From assembly GCA_019677205.1 (NCBI GenBank), contig JAAMXY010002387.1, positions 1-22,278 on the forward strand: DNA of 22,278 nucleotides, given 5' to 3'. This DNA is from Pinguiococcus pyrenoidosus (lineage: Eukaryota; Sar; Pinguiophyceae; Pinguiochrysidales; Pinguiochrysidaceae). Both the position numbers and the translations under genes were made by a program. This document shows, piece after piece, positions 1-10,153 of this stretch (the first letter of the stretch is position 1; each line of letters begins with the position of its first letter). The notes under the pieces are model-generated. The model was not told the DNA's origin, searched no databases, and was given only the letters and a program-made list of their open reading frames with translations.

Positions 1-1599
1 CGCGTGCAATGGCGCCGAAGTTCGGAAGTCGTCCACGCCCGAACGACTTGAGATCGGCGCCGCTTGTCTTGGGCACATCCGGTGCTTTCCCCAATCGCCT
101 TTCACATCGCCTTCGTCGCACACGCAAGCCATAGGGCAAGTATGAATTTCGAATGTTTGCCTGGTGGACCGTCTTATGCATGGTAAAATACGGAGCTCTG
201 ACCAAGGAAACACACGTCAGTGGGTCGGACGCGTAGAATGGCGACTTACGCGCTGCCAACGCAATACGCCACCGATTCTGATTCCTTGGCCTTGATGCCT
301 CCATAAACGCGACGATAAGAACGAATCGGACGGAGGCATCCGGCCAATTGCTTTGACGCCGACGGTCAATTGGACCAATGAACGACTGCCACAGCGCCGG
401 CAAGTTCATCCGCGAAACGACAGCCAATCCATCCACGTCGGATTCAAAACGGAAGGTGTCATCGGGGCAGCTGTCCCGATTCTGTACAACGGCGCGATGA
501 TGCCCCGCTACGCCGGATTGCCGACCGAGATGCCGGACTGGATGAAAGAGTGACGATCGTCATGACACCAGGATGCAGCGTAGAACTTGCAGATGCGGCT
601 ATGTGATTGATCCGAATGCCGTTCGAAGAGTGGCCTCGTCAACGATAATTGGCTCTCAATCCGCCACTCTAGAGTAGCAAGTGGACCGAGCAGTTGACTT
701 TTCCGTGTGGAATGGGAGCACCCCTGAACTTCAATATGTGCGAGTGGACCGCCTTGCCGGTGCCGAAGCACAGGACCCTTGAGGTTTGCAGATAATTCCT
801 TCGCACTTGAGGACGGTTTTGCAACGCGTCACTCTGCATTGGGAGACCCAAACCGGTGTCTCGAAAGTGATCTTTCTCGACCACCTCTGCCGTCCTCTCT
901 GAAAGCGGAACGTCGCCTCGCTCCAGCAAAAAACACAAAAAAGTACTATTCATGCTCAAGCACGTTGATTGGCTCACGCCCTTTCTTTTTCTTTCGGCAG
1001 GGTTTCCGGAAGCTTCCGCAGAAGTCGACGGCCTTCATCGCGAGAAAGGGGCAACGCGTAAAATACCAACTTTCGTCATGGTCCAGTTCTCGCAGAGTCC
1101 AAATCAATCCCAATCTAATTCTCAATTCAATCCCAATCCAACCCAATCTACGCAATCCAATCCAATCCAGAATCCAATCCAGAACCTCGAATTCCGTGGA
1201 TGTGAAAACAACATATCCTATATCTACATTATTTAGCAATCCTAAATCTAAAGTCGACAAGAATCGGAAAATCGGAATTCCCCCCAAAAGCGTTTCTTCT
1301 TCACATCTCGAGCGCATCATCCCTCCTTTCACCGCCTCTCCAGACCCTCGCGTAGAAGCCGTGCGCAAGCGAAGCTTGCTTGGGAAGGCTGCTGTGCGCG
1401 TGCAGCAGCGCGTAGAACACTCAAAAAGGATGTCCTCGGAGGCAAGCTATGTGAAGGTGCGCAGCCAACGAGCGACGCAAGCCGCGGACGCTGGGCAACT
1501 AAAGCTCCTCCGCGCCGTTCTACAACTCAGGAATTTAAGATTCCGGAAACCTTCCAAACGGTACCCACCAAGGAAACGCAGTGAAGGCCAGTGGACCGA
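1..1599. other. Left flank with no supported gene
   Basis: I find no convincing coding region here. Several open frames exist, including a plus-strand frame running from about 300 to 553, but none resembles a family I know and none has good splice partners. Around 1085-1195 there is degenerate AT-richer sequence made of CAATCC/CCAATC-like words. An in-frame TGA at 1582-1584 lies just upstream of the RIIa gene, so that gene starts at 1600 unless an upstream exon is spliced in. The stretch probably holds the RIIa promoter and perhaps the end of a neighbouring gene. Confidence 0.5.
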
Positions 1600-1755
1600 A
1601 TGCCTGAAGCCATTGTCTTTTCGACGCCGCAGGTGCTGCGCGACCTCAGCCGTGAGGTGCTCAGGGAGCAGCCGGCGGACATCAACGCGTTCGCATACGA
1701 GTACTTCCGGCAGAAGCTGCAAGGTGCCGGGGGCAGCGTACCGGAGGATGGATGA
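1600..1755 (+). CDS. RIIa (PKA-regulatory-subunit-like) docking-domain small protein
   Basis: This is a 51-residue single-exon frame. Residues about 11-40 match the RIIa dimerisation/docking fold: a hydrophobic helix (VLRDLSREVLREQP), then ADINAFAYEYFRQKL. The REQP turn and the AYEYF motif are typical of RII-alpha, ROPN1, SPA17 and radial-spoke RSP11-type proteins. Such domains form X-type four-helix dimers that bind amphipathic helices of anchoring proteins, often in flagellar axonemes. The start is fixed by an in-frame TGA at 1582. The gene is convergent with the aminotransferase, with 103 bp between their stops. The fold call is a pattern match by eye, and the axonemal role is inference. 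A GT at the end of the helix region could serve as a donor, so a longer spliced product is possible. Confidence 0.72.
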   Translation: MPEAIVFSTPQVLRDLSREVLREQPADINAFAYEYFRQKLQGAGGSVPEDG

Positions 1756-1858
1756 AATGAGGGCGGAGCACCCAGCGAAAAAGGAAACCTGTAGCGGATG
1801 TCGATCTCGAGCTGGTGGAAAGGCGAAGAAGCAAAGTTGCTTGCCGTGCCATCCTCGC

Positions 1859-4084
1859 CTAGGGCTTGATTCGGCGCAGCCACGACGGCCACCACTCCCG
1901 AAGCCTTTCCATCGCCTCTTCTATGTCTTCGACGGTACCGGGAAAGCTGAAGCGGACGCGTTCCAAACCTCGCCCCGTCGCGGGGTCCTGCACCAGCCAC
2001 AGTTTGGGAGGCTTTCAGTGCTGAACCTTGCAAAGGCACAAGGTCACTCTCAAGCCAGCGTACCTCGAAGTCGGTTCCAGGTGTCAGCGCGACGTACTTC
2101 TCTTCCAGAAGGCTCTGACACAGAACTTCTGCTCCGAAGCCCTTTGAAGCATCCCCTGTGCGCCGAACCACGAGAAGCCCGAAAAACTCAGCAACATCCT
2201 CATGGAAAACGCAAAGCCACCGAGACGCACGACACATGCACACCACCAGCTGAGGCTGAAGCGAGCGTACCTGCAAGCTCTCCAAGATCGGCGTAGATGT
2301 AGAACGCGCCTGTGCATGGAGACGTCGGAATGTCCAGGTCGCCCAGGGTCTTCAAAATAACCTAGGAGGGACCCCCCAAGGCTCACGTCAGGAAATGGAC
2401 TCCGGAAGGCAGCCAGCCTCTCTTATCCTCGGGCACCTCTCTATTCTTGGCGTATCGCTCGACGTGCGACTCGAGCTCTGCAATGCTTTCGTCCTTGAAG
2501 CAGTCAACAGCCGCCAACTGTGACAAGGTCGGCGCGTTGATGAACATATTCTGTCGGCAAGCGAAGGGATATCTCTTAGGTGATGCCTCACAAGTCTTTC
2601 GGGAACCATGGAATGCTTCCTACCTGCTGCAGTCGATAGACACTGTCTGCAAGAGCATCAGGCACGATCATCCAGCCTAGGCGCCACCCAGTCATGGAGT
2701 AGTACTTGGAAAACGAGTTCATGACCTGTTCGTTGGACGCGAAACCAAAAGATGAGTCCACCAGCCCCGCGAGCGCGGACCCCAAGTCTTCTTGGCTCGC
2801 ACCAGAACATTGGAGGCGTACTGCGGGTATCTGGTCGCGCTAGTCGCTGGGGACCCGTACGAAATGCCGTGATAGATCTCATCAGAGAGGAACCATAGGC
2901 CTGGCGGGCGCGGGTCAGCGGACAACCTGCTCAAAGATCTGATCTTGGGACGAGCACCTTCCTCTTGGCAGAGACTGCAAAGCTCCTCCATCTCCGCCGC
3001 AGTGAGCGTAGAGCCCGTCGGATTGGACGGGCTTGACTGGATGATTCCTGTTCGCCACGCCATTCGCCAGAAGGCACGGCTCGCTGAGTTCCGCGCCGGA
3101 GAGGAGGGAAATGAGCAAGGCGCTCTCGTACCCTTAAGCTCCGGAAGTCCGCTCGCTCTCCTTCGTTGGATCTCCTGGCTCAGCTCCTTCGCGGTCAGCT
3201 TGAATTCCGGATTCAAGTCAATGCTCACGGGGTTGCAGTCGAAGGCCTGGGCGCGGCAGAGAGAAGGAGCAGCTTCAACACGCGAAACTGGGTTGCTTGG
3301 GTGCCGCAAGCTAGCGTTCACCTCGAGCATGTTTCGGTAGCATGGATAGCATGTCGAGCCGATCGCGACATGGTCGCCCGCGTCAAAGCAGGCACAAAAC
3401 GCGAGGATGAGCCCGCCACTCGACCCTGGAGACTGTCCGCGTTACGTCTCTCCACTGCCGTGAACAAGCTCGCAAACAGACACGCACCGGTCGTAATCAG
3501 CACACGATCCGTGCTCAGAGACCCTTTCGGAACGTTCTCGGACGCTTCATAGTGCTTGACGATGGCCTACATCGTCCCACGATGAGTGAGGTCAAGGTCG
3601 TCACCCCACAAGTCGCTTCTCGCAACACCTCTCGCAGGGTCATGATGCCCTTCGCCTCGGTGTAGCCAAGCTTGTCCTCCGCCAACGCCTTCGCAGCCGC
3701 CGCCTTCACGATCTCAGGAGCGCTAGTCGATGGCTGTCCAACCTTCAGGTCGCGCACCGTGAGCCCTCATTTTCCCGTGAATTCTCTCGCGTGCGTCTCC
3801 AAATGTCGAACCTCGAGGTGCAGCACCGGATGGCCCAGCGCCTCGAGCTGCTGCGCATTCTTCAGGACGTCCATGACCTGTTGGACAGGAGCAGAGCAGC
3901 GTAAGGCAATCCTCCTCGGCGAACCACATCTGCAGTAGCCAATGGAAACCTTGAAAGAGGCCACATCGCTCCGCTGAGACGGGACGAGGAGGCGATTCTG
4001 TCCGGCGCGGAGCGTCATGCTCTGTCCGGAGCGCGAGACGCAGGCCAGCAGCAGGAGCAGCGCTGGGCACGCACATCCGCGCAT
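1859..4084 (-). CDS. Class I PLP-dependent aminotransferase, 13 exons
   Basis: Exons on the minus strand: 4084-3950, 3877-3812, 3742-3629, 3566-3488, 3425-3322, 3246-3132, 3047-2958, 2900-2803, 2725-2624, 2550-2437, 2361-2271, 2128-2064, 1987-1859. Every intron is GT-AG and every phase closes, giving 433 residues. Family marks include RSDVASFKVMDVLK and HLEVGQPS near the N terminus, LITTGSSGG, SPSNPTG, SDEIYHGISYG, the PLP-lysine motif SFSKYYSMTGWRLGW, TPGTDF, and the C-terminal VRFSFPGTVEDIEEA with the substrate-carboxylate Arg. It should transfer amino groups between an amino acid and a 2-oxo acid; the substrate cannot be read. Starting at 4084 gives a clean signal-peptide-like N terminus (MRGCACPALLLLLACVS). 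In-frame ATGs at 4120 and 4156 would instead give a basic, mitochondrial-like extension. The 142-nt intron 2129-2270 is the least certain junction. The gene is divergent from the MCTP-like gene. Confidence 0.93.
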
Positions 4085-4596
4085 CGTTGGAAGCCCCGTC
4101 GCGAGCCTGAGCGCCCGCATGCGAAGAGCGCAGGCTGGCGGCCGAGGCGTCTGCAAGTGCGTCTGCCTTGCAAGGCTGCACCGAGGCGTCAGCTGACCGG
4201 GTTGAGCACGTTCAAGATCGATCCTGTATCATTATTGACCCATGATATAGCCGAATACAGCAGACTCTCCGCGGGTTTCGGCCGACGAGAGAGCGCCGCT
4301 GTGTGAGACTCTGTGAGCCTTACGACGCGTCAAATCGCTCCTCGCGTCTTCTGACGCGACCTGGACGTTCCGAGAGGGAGACGCTGAGGCGGAGAGGTGG
4401 TCAACCAAGGCGTTGGCAGCCAAGTCCAAGTTTACGAACGCAGAGAGATCGAATTTCAAGCGCCCTGCAGCGATTCTCCGGCGCTTTCGCCGCAAAATTT
4501 GGCCAGTCTGAGCCGGTGCGACTTTCTGCTGGGTTTCCGCTGCTGATGCGGTGCAGAGAAGGCGTGGAGATGCAGTGATAGGCGTCGCGCTTCAGC
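4085..4596. promoter_or_regulatory. Shared 5' region of aminotransferase and MCTP-like gene
   Basis: This interval separates two divergent start codons, so it should hold both promoters and 5' UTRs. The only core-promoter-like word I see is an AT-rich CTATATCATGG on the minus strand near 4242-4252, about 160 bp upstream of the aminotransferase ATG chosen here. In-frame ATGs at 4120 and 4156 extend the aminotransferase frame into this region. Overlapping open frames here show no family resemblance. The promoter role is inferred from position. Confidence 0.45.
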
Positions 4597-7500
4597 ATGT
4601 CGTGGCTTCTCAATGCGCTCGACGCGTCTCTCGACCGCTTGGACGGCTACGCGCACTTCACGGAGAAGGAGGGCTCCGCCGATCCCCCCGAGAAGCCCTC
4701 TGAAGAGCTGAAGGTCGACAGCAACGCGGAGGATGACGCCTTCGAAGCGCTTCAGATGGAGGAAGATGTTTGGAACCCGGCTCAAGAGGCGCCGTCGACC
4801 CCAGTGTCTGTGGACTCGTTCAGCTCCCGCGGTGGAGGGAGACACCGCTTCCAGAGGCAGCGCGGAGGTGGGGGGAATCTGGTGTGCTACGTCTGTGGCG
4901 GTGCGTGGAGCGCTGCGGAGGTGCCTCCGGTGAAGATGGCCAAGTGCGCCGTCTGCGGGATGGCAGCGCACCTTGGCTGCAGAAGTGCAGCAGACCGCTG
5001 CTTGCCCTGCTCGCCAGAGGATGGTGTGCCTCGCGGGGACCGAAGGGCGATTGCTGAGAAGCTCAATGGACCGGGAAGCCTCTACCTGCGGCCAAAGCAG
5101 GCGATGGACGTCGAAGAGTCTCGCGGCACGGCCGTGTACCTGCACGCAAGCCTGGAGCCCTGGAGATTCCCCACGGACTCCCCGGTGGCCATCTGCGTCG
5201 GGCGGGATGGGGCTGCGTGGGACACCGCGCTGGAGCCACTGGAGCTCGTGCACCTGTACAGCAACTCAGACACTCCGCTGCCCGTCCTGCGAATCGAGCT
5301 AAGGGTCACGACGGTTGGATTCGGCCTTCTCGACCGCCTCGTCGGCCACGCCGCCCTTCCTGCCTGGCCCTTAATCGCTTCGCCGGGTGTCACCATCGAG
5401 AGATGGGTCACGCTGGAACGAGGCCCTAGAGCCAATCCCGCCCTGAGCCCGCCTAGGATCCTGCTTGAGCTTTCCTTCGGCAAGGCTACGGCCATTGCTC
5501 CGCGCGATGTCAGAGCTCGCGACCCCCCAATGCAGGTGCGCCAGGTAGAGTCGGCGACAGAAGACTCAGACATGTCAGAGAGCGTCCAGGAGTCTCAAGG
5601 GGAGGAGGCAGGAGAGTTCCTGTCCATCCTCCCAGCGCCCGTGTCGGAAGACGCCTTCTTGGACACGAAGCAAGGTTCATCTACCAATGGCGACGCACCG
5701 CCTCGGGAGCGCGTACGTGTCGCCATAGGGGAGCACGGGTGTGAATCGATGGGGGAGCCCTTGCGTGAATCGATCGGGGAGCCCATGCGACGAACGTTGG
5801 ACGCGTCAGACAGCGCCCAAGAATCCCGAGGGGAGCAGGCAGAAGGCTTGTTCTTGTCAGCAACACAGGCGCCCACTTCGGGAGACGCCTTCCTGGACGC
5901 GAAACAGCATCCAGTTGCCGATGGCGACCCACCGGCGCAGGAGCCAGTACAGCACGTGCCGGGTCGCACCGAGTTATTGCCAGTGGAGCATCGTACACCG
6001 CCACGCGGAAAGCCGGAGGGGGCGAGCGACGACGAGGGAGCTCTCAAGGTTCCCATTCTGACTCTTCCGTCCCTTGGAGATGAGCCGGGCCGTGAGACCC
6101 CTCAGCGCCGAAAAGACGCAGAAGGGATCGAAGATGCTGAACTCGCAAGCGAGAGCGATGATCAAAAGTCTCCTGCCGCAACAGACAAGTTGCCCTGGTC
6201 TGCTGCGGCAAGAGATGCCCGTGCTTTGCAACTGGAGGCCTCAGAAGTGCAGAGCTCAGAGTTGCAAGAGTCGAAAGCGCTGGAAGCCGGTCGTATCGTC
6301 GCGGGTTCCTCAGTGCGCACGGTCGGAAGCTCTGAGGCGCCAGGCGAAGCAGCGCCTGCTGCACAGGAGACAGAAATAGCCGTACTACAGCCGGAAGCCC
6401 CTGCAACGGGACACTCCACCCTGGCAAAGGTCGAGCCAGCAGCGACGAAGAGCGTGGCGGAAGCTGCCGAAGGGAAGGACCGCAATCCATCGGCGAAGCG
6501 CAAGTCTGATGGGAAGTCCCCCGAGAGGCCGTCTGCCTCGCCGGTGCGACCGACTGAAGTTGGCAAGGTCGAGAATGCCAGCGCCCCATCTAGGTACCCG
6601 AGAAACGCCCATCTCTTTCGGGTGCATACCTACACCTCTCCGACGTGGTGTGCGGTTTGTGGAAAGCTTTTGCTCGGACTTTATCGACAAGGGTATCAGT
6701 GCGAGGTCTGTGGGATGAATGTGCACCGGGAATGCCAGCTGAAGACGTTGGCAAGCCATCCTTGCAAGGCAGTTCGCGGAGCTGCCTCGGGCGACGCCGA
6801 AGTGGATATGGCTGCCGCAAGACTGCCAAGCTCCGCTTTCTCGCGTGGGTCGTCCCTGAACTTGCCTGCCGGAGTCGGCGTCCTGCGCCTTCGGATCAAA
6901 AGTGCACATGTCTGCACCAAGGCGTGCGCCGGCACCAAGCACGGCCCAACGGAGTTTTCGGGCGACTACTATTGTCGCCTCTACTTCGGGCCGCTGTACA
7001 AACCAATGAGCGAGAAAGACAGCAAGGAAAAACTGAGAGAGAAGGTGGGAGAGGCGACGGGGGCGAGCGATGATGCGTTGAACGGACCGCCGTTGGAGCT
7101 TGATGTCGTGGGCGCTGCTGAGCAAGCCCTGCATACAATAATTGGCGGGGTGAGCAATGTGGATGTCCTGCTACGGCAGTGGACGGAAAGCGACGGCTAC
7201 GACGCCAACCAGGTCGCCCTCGACGGCGCTGTGGAGGAGAAACAGCGGGACAGTAGAAACGTAGCCGCGAGAGTCAGCTCCAAGCTGAATCCAAGCCGGC
7301 ACGCGGACGGGAAGGTCAGGCATCTGGAGCCGCTCGCTGCTCGGGAAGCTGTCACGGCGAGGACCGAGGTCGTCCACCAGTCGTCTAACCCAGTGTTCGA
7401 TTCCGAGTGGACGGTGACGGTGCCTCACTACCAGTGGGGAGTCAGCATCTACCTGGTGAATGCTGCCGACGACACCGACGTGGGGCGCGTCGCGTTCTCT

Positions 7501-9726
7501 GCTCATGGCTTGATCCAGAGGTGGCTCGACAAGGCGCTGTACCCCTGGATGTTCCGAGACCAAGAAGAGGACGTGGAGTATGAGAGAGTTCCACTGCTCG
7601 GACCAGACGAAGATGTGGAGACGCCGGCGCTACTGGCGGCACCCAGTGGGCGGGGATACCTCACGATGAGCATCAGCTTCGTCGAGGACTGGAGCATGTT
7701 TTCCGGAAGCGACCCTCGGAAGCTGCCCAGCCCGCCGAAGGTAGACTTCTCGATTGAGGCTTTCAAAGGCCATTTCTCGCGCATCGGGAGGTTGATCCAG
7801 GGCTTCAAGTCCGTCAAGGCTGCCTACACCGATCTGATCGAATGGAAAGATCCGCTGTACACCGTGTGCGTGCTCTGCCTGCTGACCTATCAGGTTCTCT
7901 TCGGCGACGTCGAGTATTTTGGCTGCACGGTGCCCCTCGTCCTTGCGTTGAATCAGCTGTACGGGCTCTTCCTGCGATGCAATGGATACTTCCGACGGGC
8001 GTGGATCCAATCTGGAAGTCCCGTGTCTGAAGGCGAAGCTGCGGCGACCGCTTTGGACGCGAATCTCCAATCGAAGCGGCTCTTCACGCTCCGCTATGCG
8101 GTCGTCGGCGCGCGGAATATCCACATCGCGGGGGAAGGCCACAAGGAAGTGGTCGTTCAAATGAAGCTCCAGTTCCCGAGGCTGAGTGACTCGGGCAAGC
8201 TGGCGCCGCTGACGATGGTGAGGGTGCACGGCATGTACAGCCTGGATGACCGAATATGCACCTTTCAGAAGGGGATGACGCAGGCTTTCCCATTGATCCT
8301 GGACATCTTGGAGAGCTGTGGCGCACCTGATTTCGGCGACGCCAAGCAGCTGAGCGCGGAGTCGTTCGATGAGGAGTCCTCCTCCAAAGGGCGCTCGCTG
8401 GCGAAAGCCTGGGAGCGGCAACAAGGCGTTCCCGGGAACGGTGGATCTTCTGTGATGACGCCGCCGAGGGCACCGGCTTCGGGAGATCGTTGCAGCTACT
8501 TCCCGATTCTCTGCGACCCAACGAACATACAGTCAGAGGCGCCGGACGTACTCTTCGATCTGTTCGGGATGCATTCTGAAGGAGGCGTCGAGAGGGTGAT
8601 TCCCGTCGGCCGAGTCACGGTGAACCTTGGAGACGTCTATCGATCGAGCAAGTCGTATGGCGGCTGGTTTCGGGTGGAGAGGAGCGCGTCGCCAGCAGCT
8701 CCGTCGGCCTCCAACGCTCCCGGTCCCAATGCAACTTCGCATGGAAATGGGTACGGAAATGAAAAGAGACAGGGAAATGGAGAAGGAAATGCAGATGAAG
8801 ATGCAGAGGCAAAGGCAGAGGCAGAGGCAGATGCAGATGCAGATGCAGATGCAGATGCAGATGCAGATGCAGATGCCAAGCCTGGCATGCTCTTCATCCG
8901 CCTACAGCTACTAGCACCCTCCCCGCACTACCGAGCCAGCAGTCGTGAGAAGGAAGCGATTCACGCCGTCAACAGTATCGTGTACGAGCGCTCCAAGCAG
9001 CTGGCGTCCAAGTCGACGAAAAAAGAGCAAGCCAATGGCATTGCCAACCTTTGGGGCATTCGTGACACGGTGCTGACTGTGCAGCATGTCCTGGGCTCGA
9101 TTCTCGACCAGATAGAGCGCTTCATAAGCCTGTGCCGCTGGTCCCACCCGCAAAAGTCGGCCCACGCCATGTACCTCTACGTGGTTGCATATCTGGTATT
9201 GGTCTTGATTCCGACGCGATACGTGGTCGTGGCAGTCATCTGGGTGCAGTTTGCGGCCCCGATCCTCAAGGACAAGGATCCCGCCAAGAGCGAGAGAGGA
9301 GACGAGGAGGTGAAGACCGCGTCCATGATCGCGAACATGTGGGAGAGCCTCCCGACCCACGAAGATCTGCGGCGGTACTACGCCAGCGAGCATCGGGCGT
9401 ACAGGGACTTTCAGGACAAGTCTTTGGTGCAGCAGAGCCGAAGGGCGCTGCTTCACGGAGTATGGAAGCCTCAGTGGGAAGGAACTTGCCGCTTGCGACC
9501 AGCCAGTGCCCGGTCTGTGGGCAGCGCGGCAGATTGGCCGGAGCGCTATGTCATTCTGCAGGGGAAAGCACTTCTGTGGTGGCACTCCGAATCCAGTCTC
9601 GACGCGGGAGATGCGCCCATGGGCTCCCTCTTCCTGCAGGGGCACGCCGGCGTGTCCCCACCGTCACCAACAGAGGTAAGCGAACGGGATGCATGTGTCG
9701 TTTGTAAGCTCCGTCGACTCATAGTC

Positions 9727-9760
<34 letters not shown>

Positions 9761-9971
9761 GCAGCTGGCGGAGTTGAAGACTGCTGGATCCCAGGGAATT
9801 GCCGATGCCTTGGATTTGGCATTGGTGGTGTTCGGCAAGGAAGGCCATTTGGCCTTGTCGAGAAGTAGGACTGCCGCGCCGATGCTCCGGCAAGCCATGC
9901 TGTGTAGCTCCACCGGGGCAACTAGAGACTTGCTTGGCAAGATAGAGAGCGCCGCTCAGAAAGACTCGTAG
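4597..9971 (+). CDS. MCTP-like multi-C2 membrane protein with zinc finger, C1 and PH-like domains
   Basis: Two exons, 4597-9675 and 9765-9971, joined across an 89-nt intron, give 1761 residues. In order: a C1/PHD-like zinc finger (Cys97, 100, 117, 120, His125, Cys128, 135, 138); a C2-like domain (about 157-312); an acidic, disordered, internally duplicated region (about 313-665); a C1 domain (672-723, full His/Cys set); a second C2-like domain (about 759-985); a hydrophobic hairpin beginning EWKDPLYTV (about 1079-1128); a third C2-like stretch (about 1161-1363); an Ala-Asp run (about 1402-1428); an MCTP/PRT_C-type C-terminal region (about 1488-1567, [17 protein letters not shown] then two membrane spans); and a PH-like domain (about 1622-1755, [16 protein letters not shown]) split by the intron. 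In known MCTPs, C2 domains bind membranes and the C-terminal hairpin anchors the protein in the ER, often at ER-plasma membrane contacts. The C1 domain suggests diacylglycerol or phorbol-ester binding. Function is inferred; C2 limits are approximate. Confidence 0.85.
8806..8877 (+). repeat. GATGCA-type hexanucleotide microsatellite inside the MCTP-like CDS
   Basis: Seven exact GATGCA units and a closing GATGCC run from 8830 to 8877. They are preceded from about 8806 by degenerate GCAGAG/GCAAAG units. Because the unit is six bases long, length changes keep the frame. The repeat encodes alternating Ala-Asp (earlier Ala-Glu) in a linker between the third C2-like region and the C-terminal membrane hairpin. 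Confidence 0.95.
9676..9764 (+). other. Intron with CT-dinucleotide polypyrimidine tract
   Basis: The donor is GAG|GTAAGC and the acceptor is TTTCTGCAG, with a long CT/TTCT run at about 9726-9759 as the polypyrimidine tract. Joining the exons continues the PH-like domain in phase 0 and moves the stop from inside the intron-retained frame (9777) to 9971. This is the strongest single splice signal in the window and supports standard U2-type splicing. Confidence 0.92.
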
Positions 9972-10153
9972 CAGGCGAAGCAACAAAGTTCATTGTGAAT
10001 CGTCCGCGGTGGAACGCTCTGGTTTGATGCGCTCGCGCCGGAAGGAAGCTGGCTGATCTGCCCGTCCTTTGTCAGATGGCAGCTCTTCGCATCCACCCCA
10101 CTAGAAGCTCTATTGTCATGGATCCCCGAGAATCAGCGCAGCGATGTTAGATC
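9972..10153. other. Convergent 3' region between MCTP-like and septin genes
   Basis: These 182 bases separate two facing stop codons. I see no gene here. The 3' UTRs of the two convergent transcripts must lie here and probably overlap. Confidence 0.6.

Noticed and set aside
296-553. Plus-strand frame containing GGIRPIALTP, faintly like a reverse-transcriptase motif
   Set aside because: A single short word is matched. The following residues do not continue the RT pattern and no YxDD or endonuclease motif is nearby, so a retroelement cannot be supported.
2129-2270. Extra aminotransferase exon reading DVAEFFGLLVV in the 142-nt intron
   Set aside because: No phase-compatible donor and acceptor pair of normal size was found. 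A single intron ending at 2129 gives a continuous family-like sequence. This is the weakest junction of that gene.
779-2296. 505-codon plus-strand open frame overlapping the RIIa gene and the 3' part of the aminotransferase
   Set aside because: Its translation is Arg/Ser/Pro-rich without any family motif. It is antisense to clearly conserved aminotransferase exons, and long stop-free shadows are common in this GC-rich DNA.
6385-8424. Minus-strand frames of about 250 codons opposite the MCTP-like gene
   Set aside because: They are antisense shadows of conserved C1 and C2 sequence on the plus strand and show no domain resemblance.
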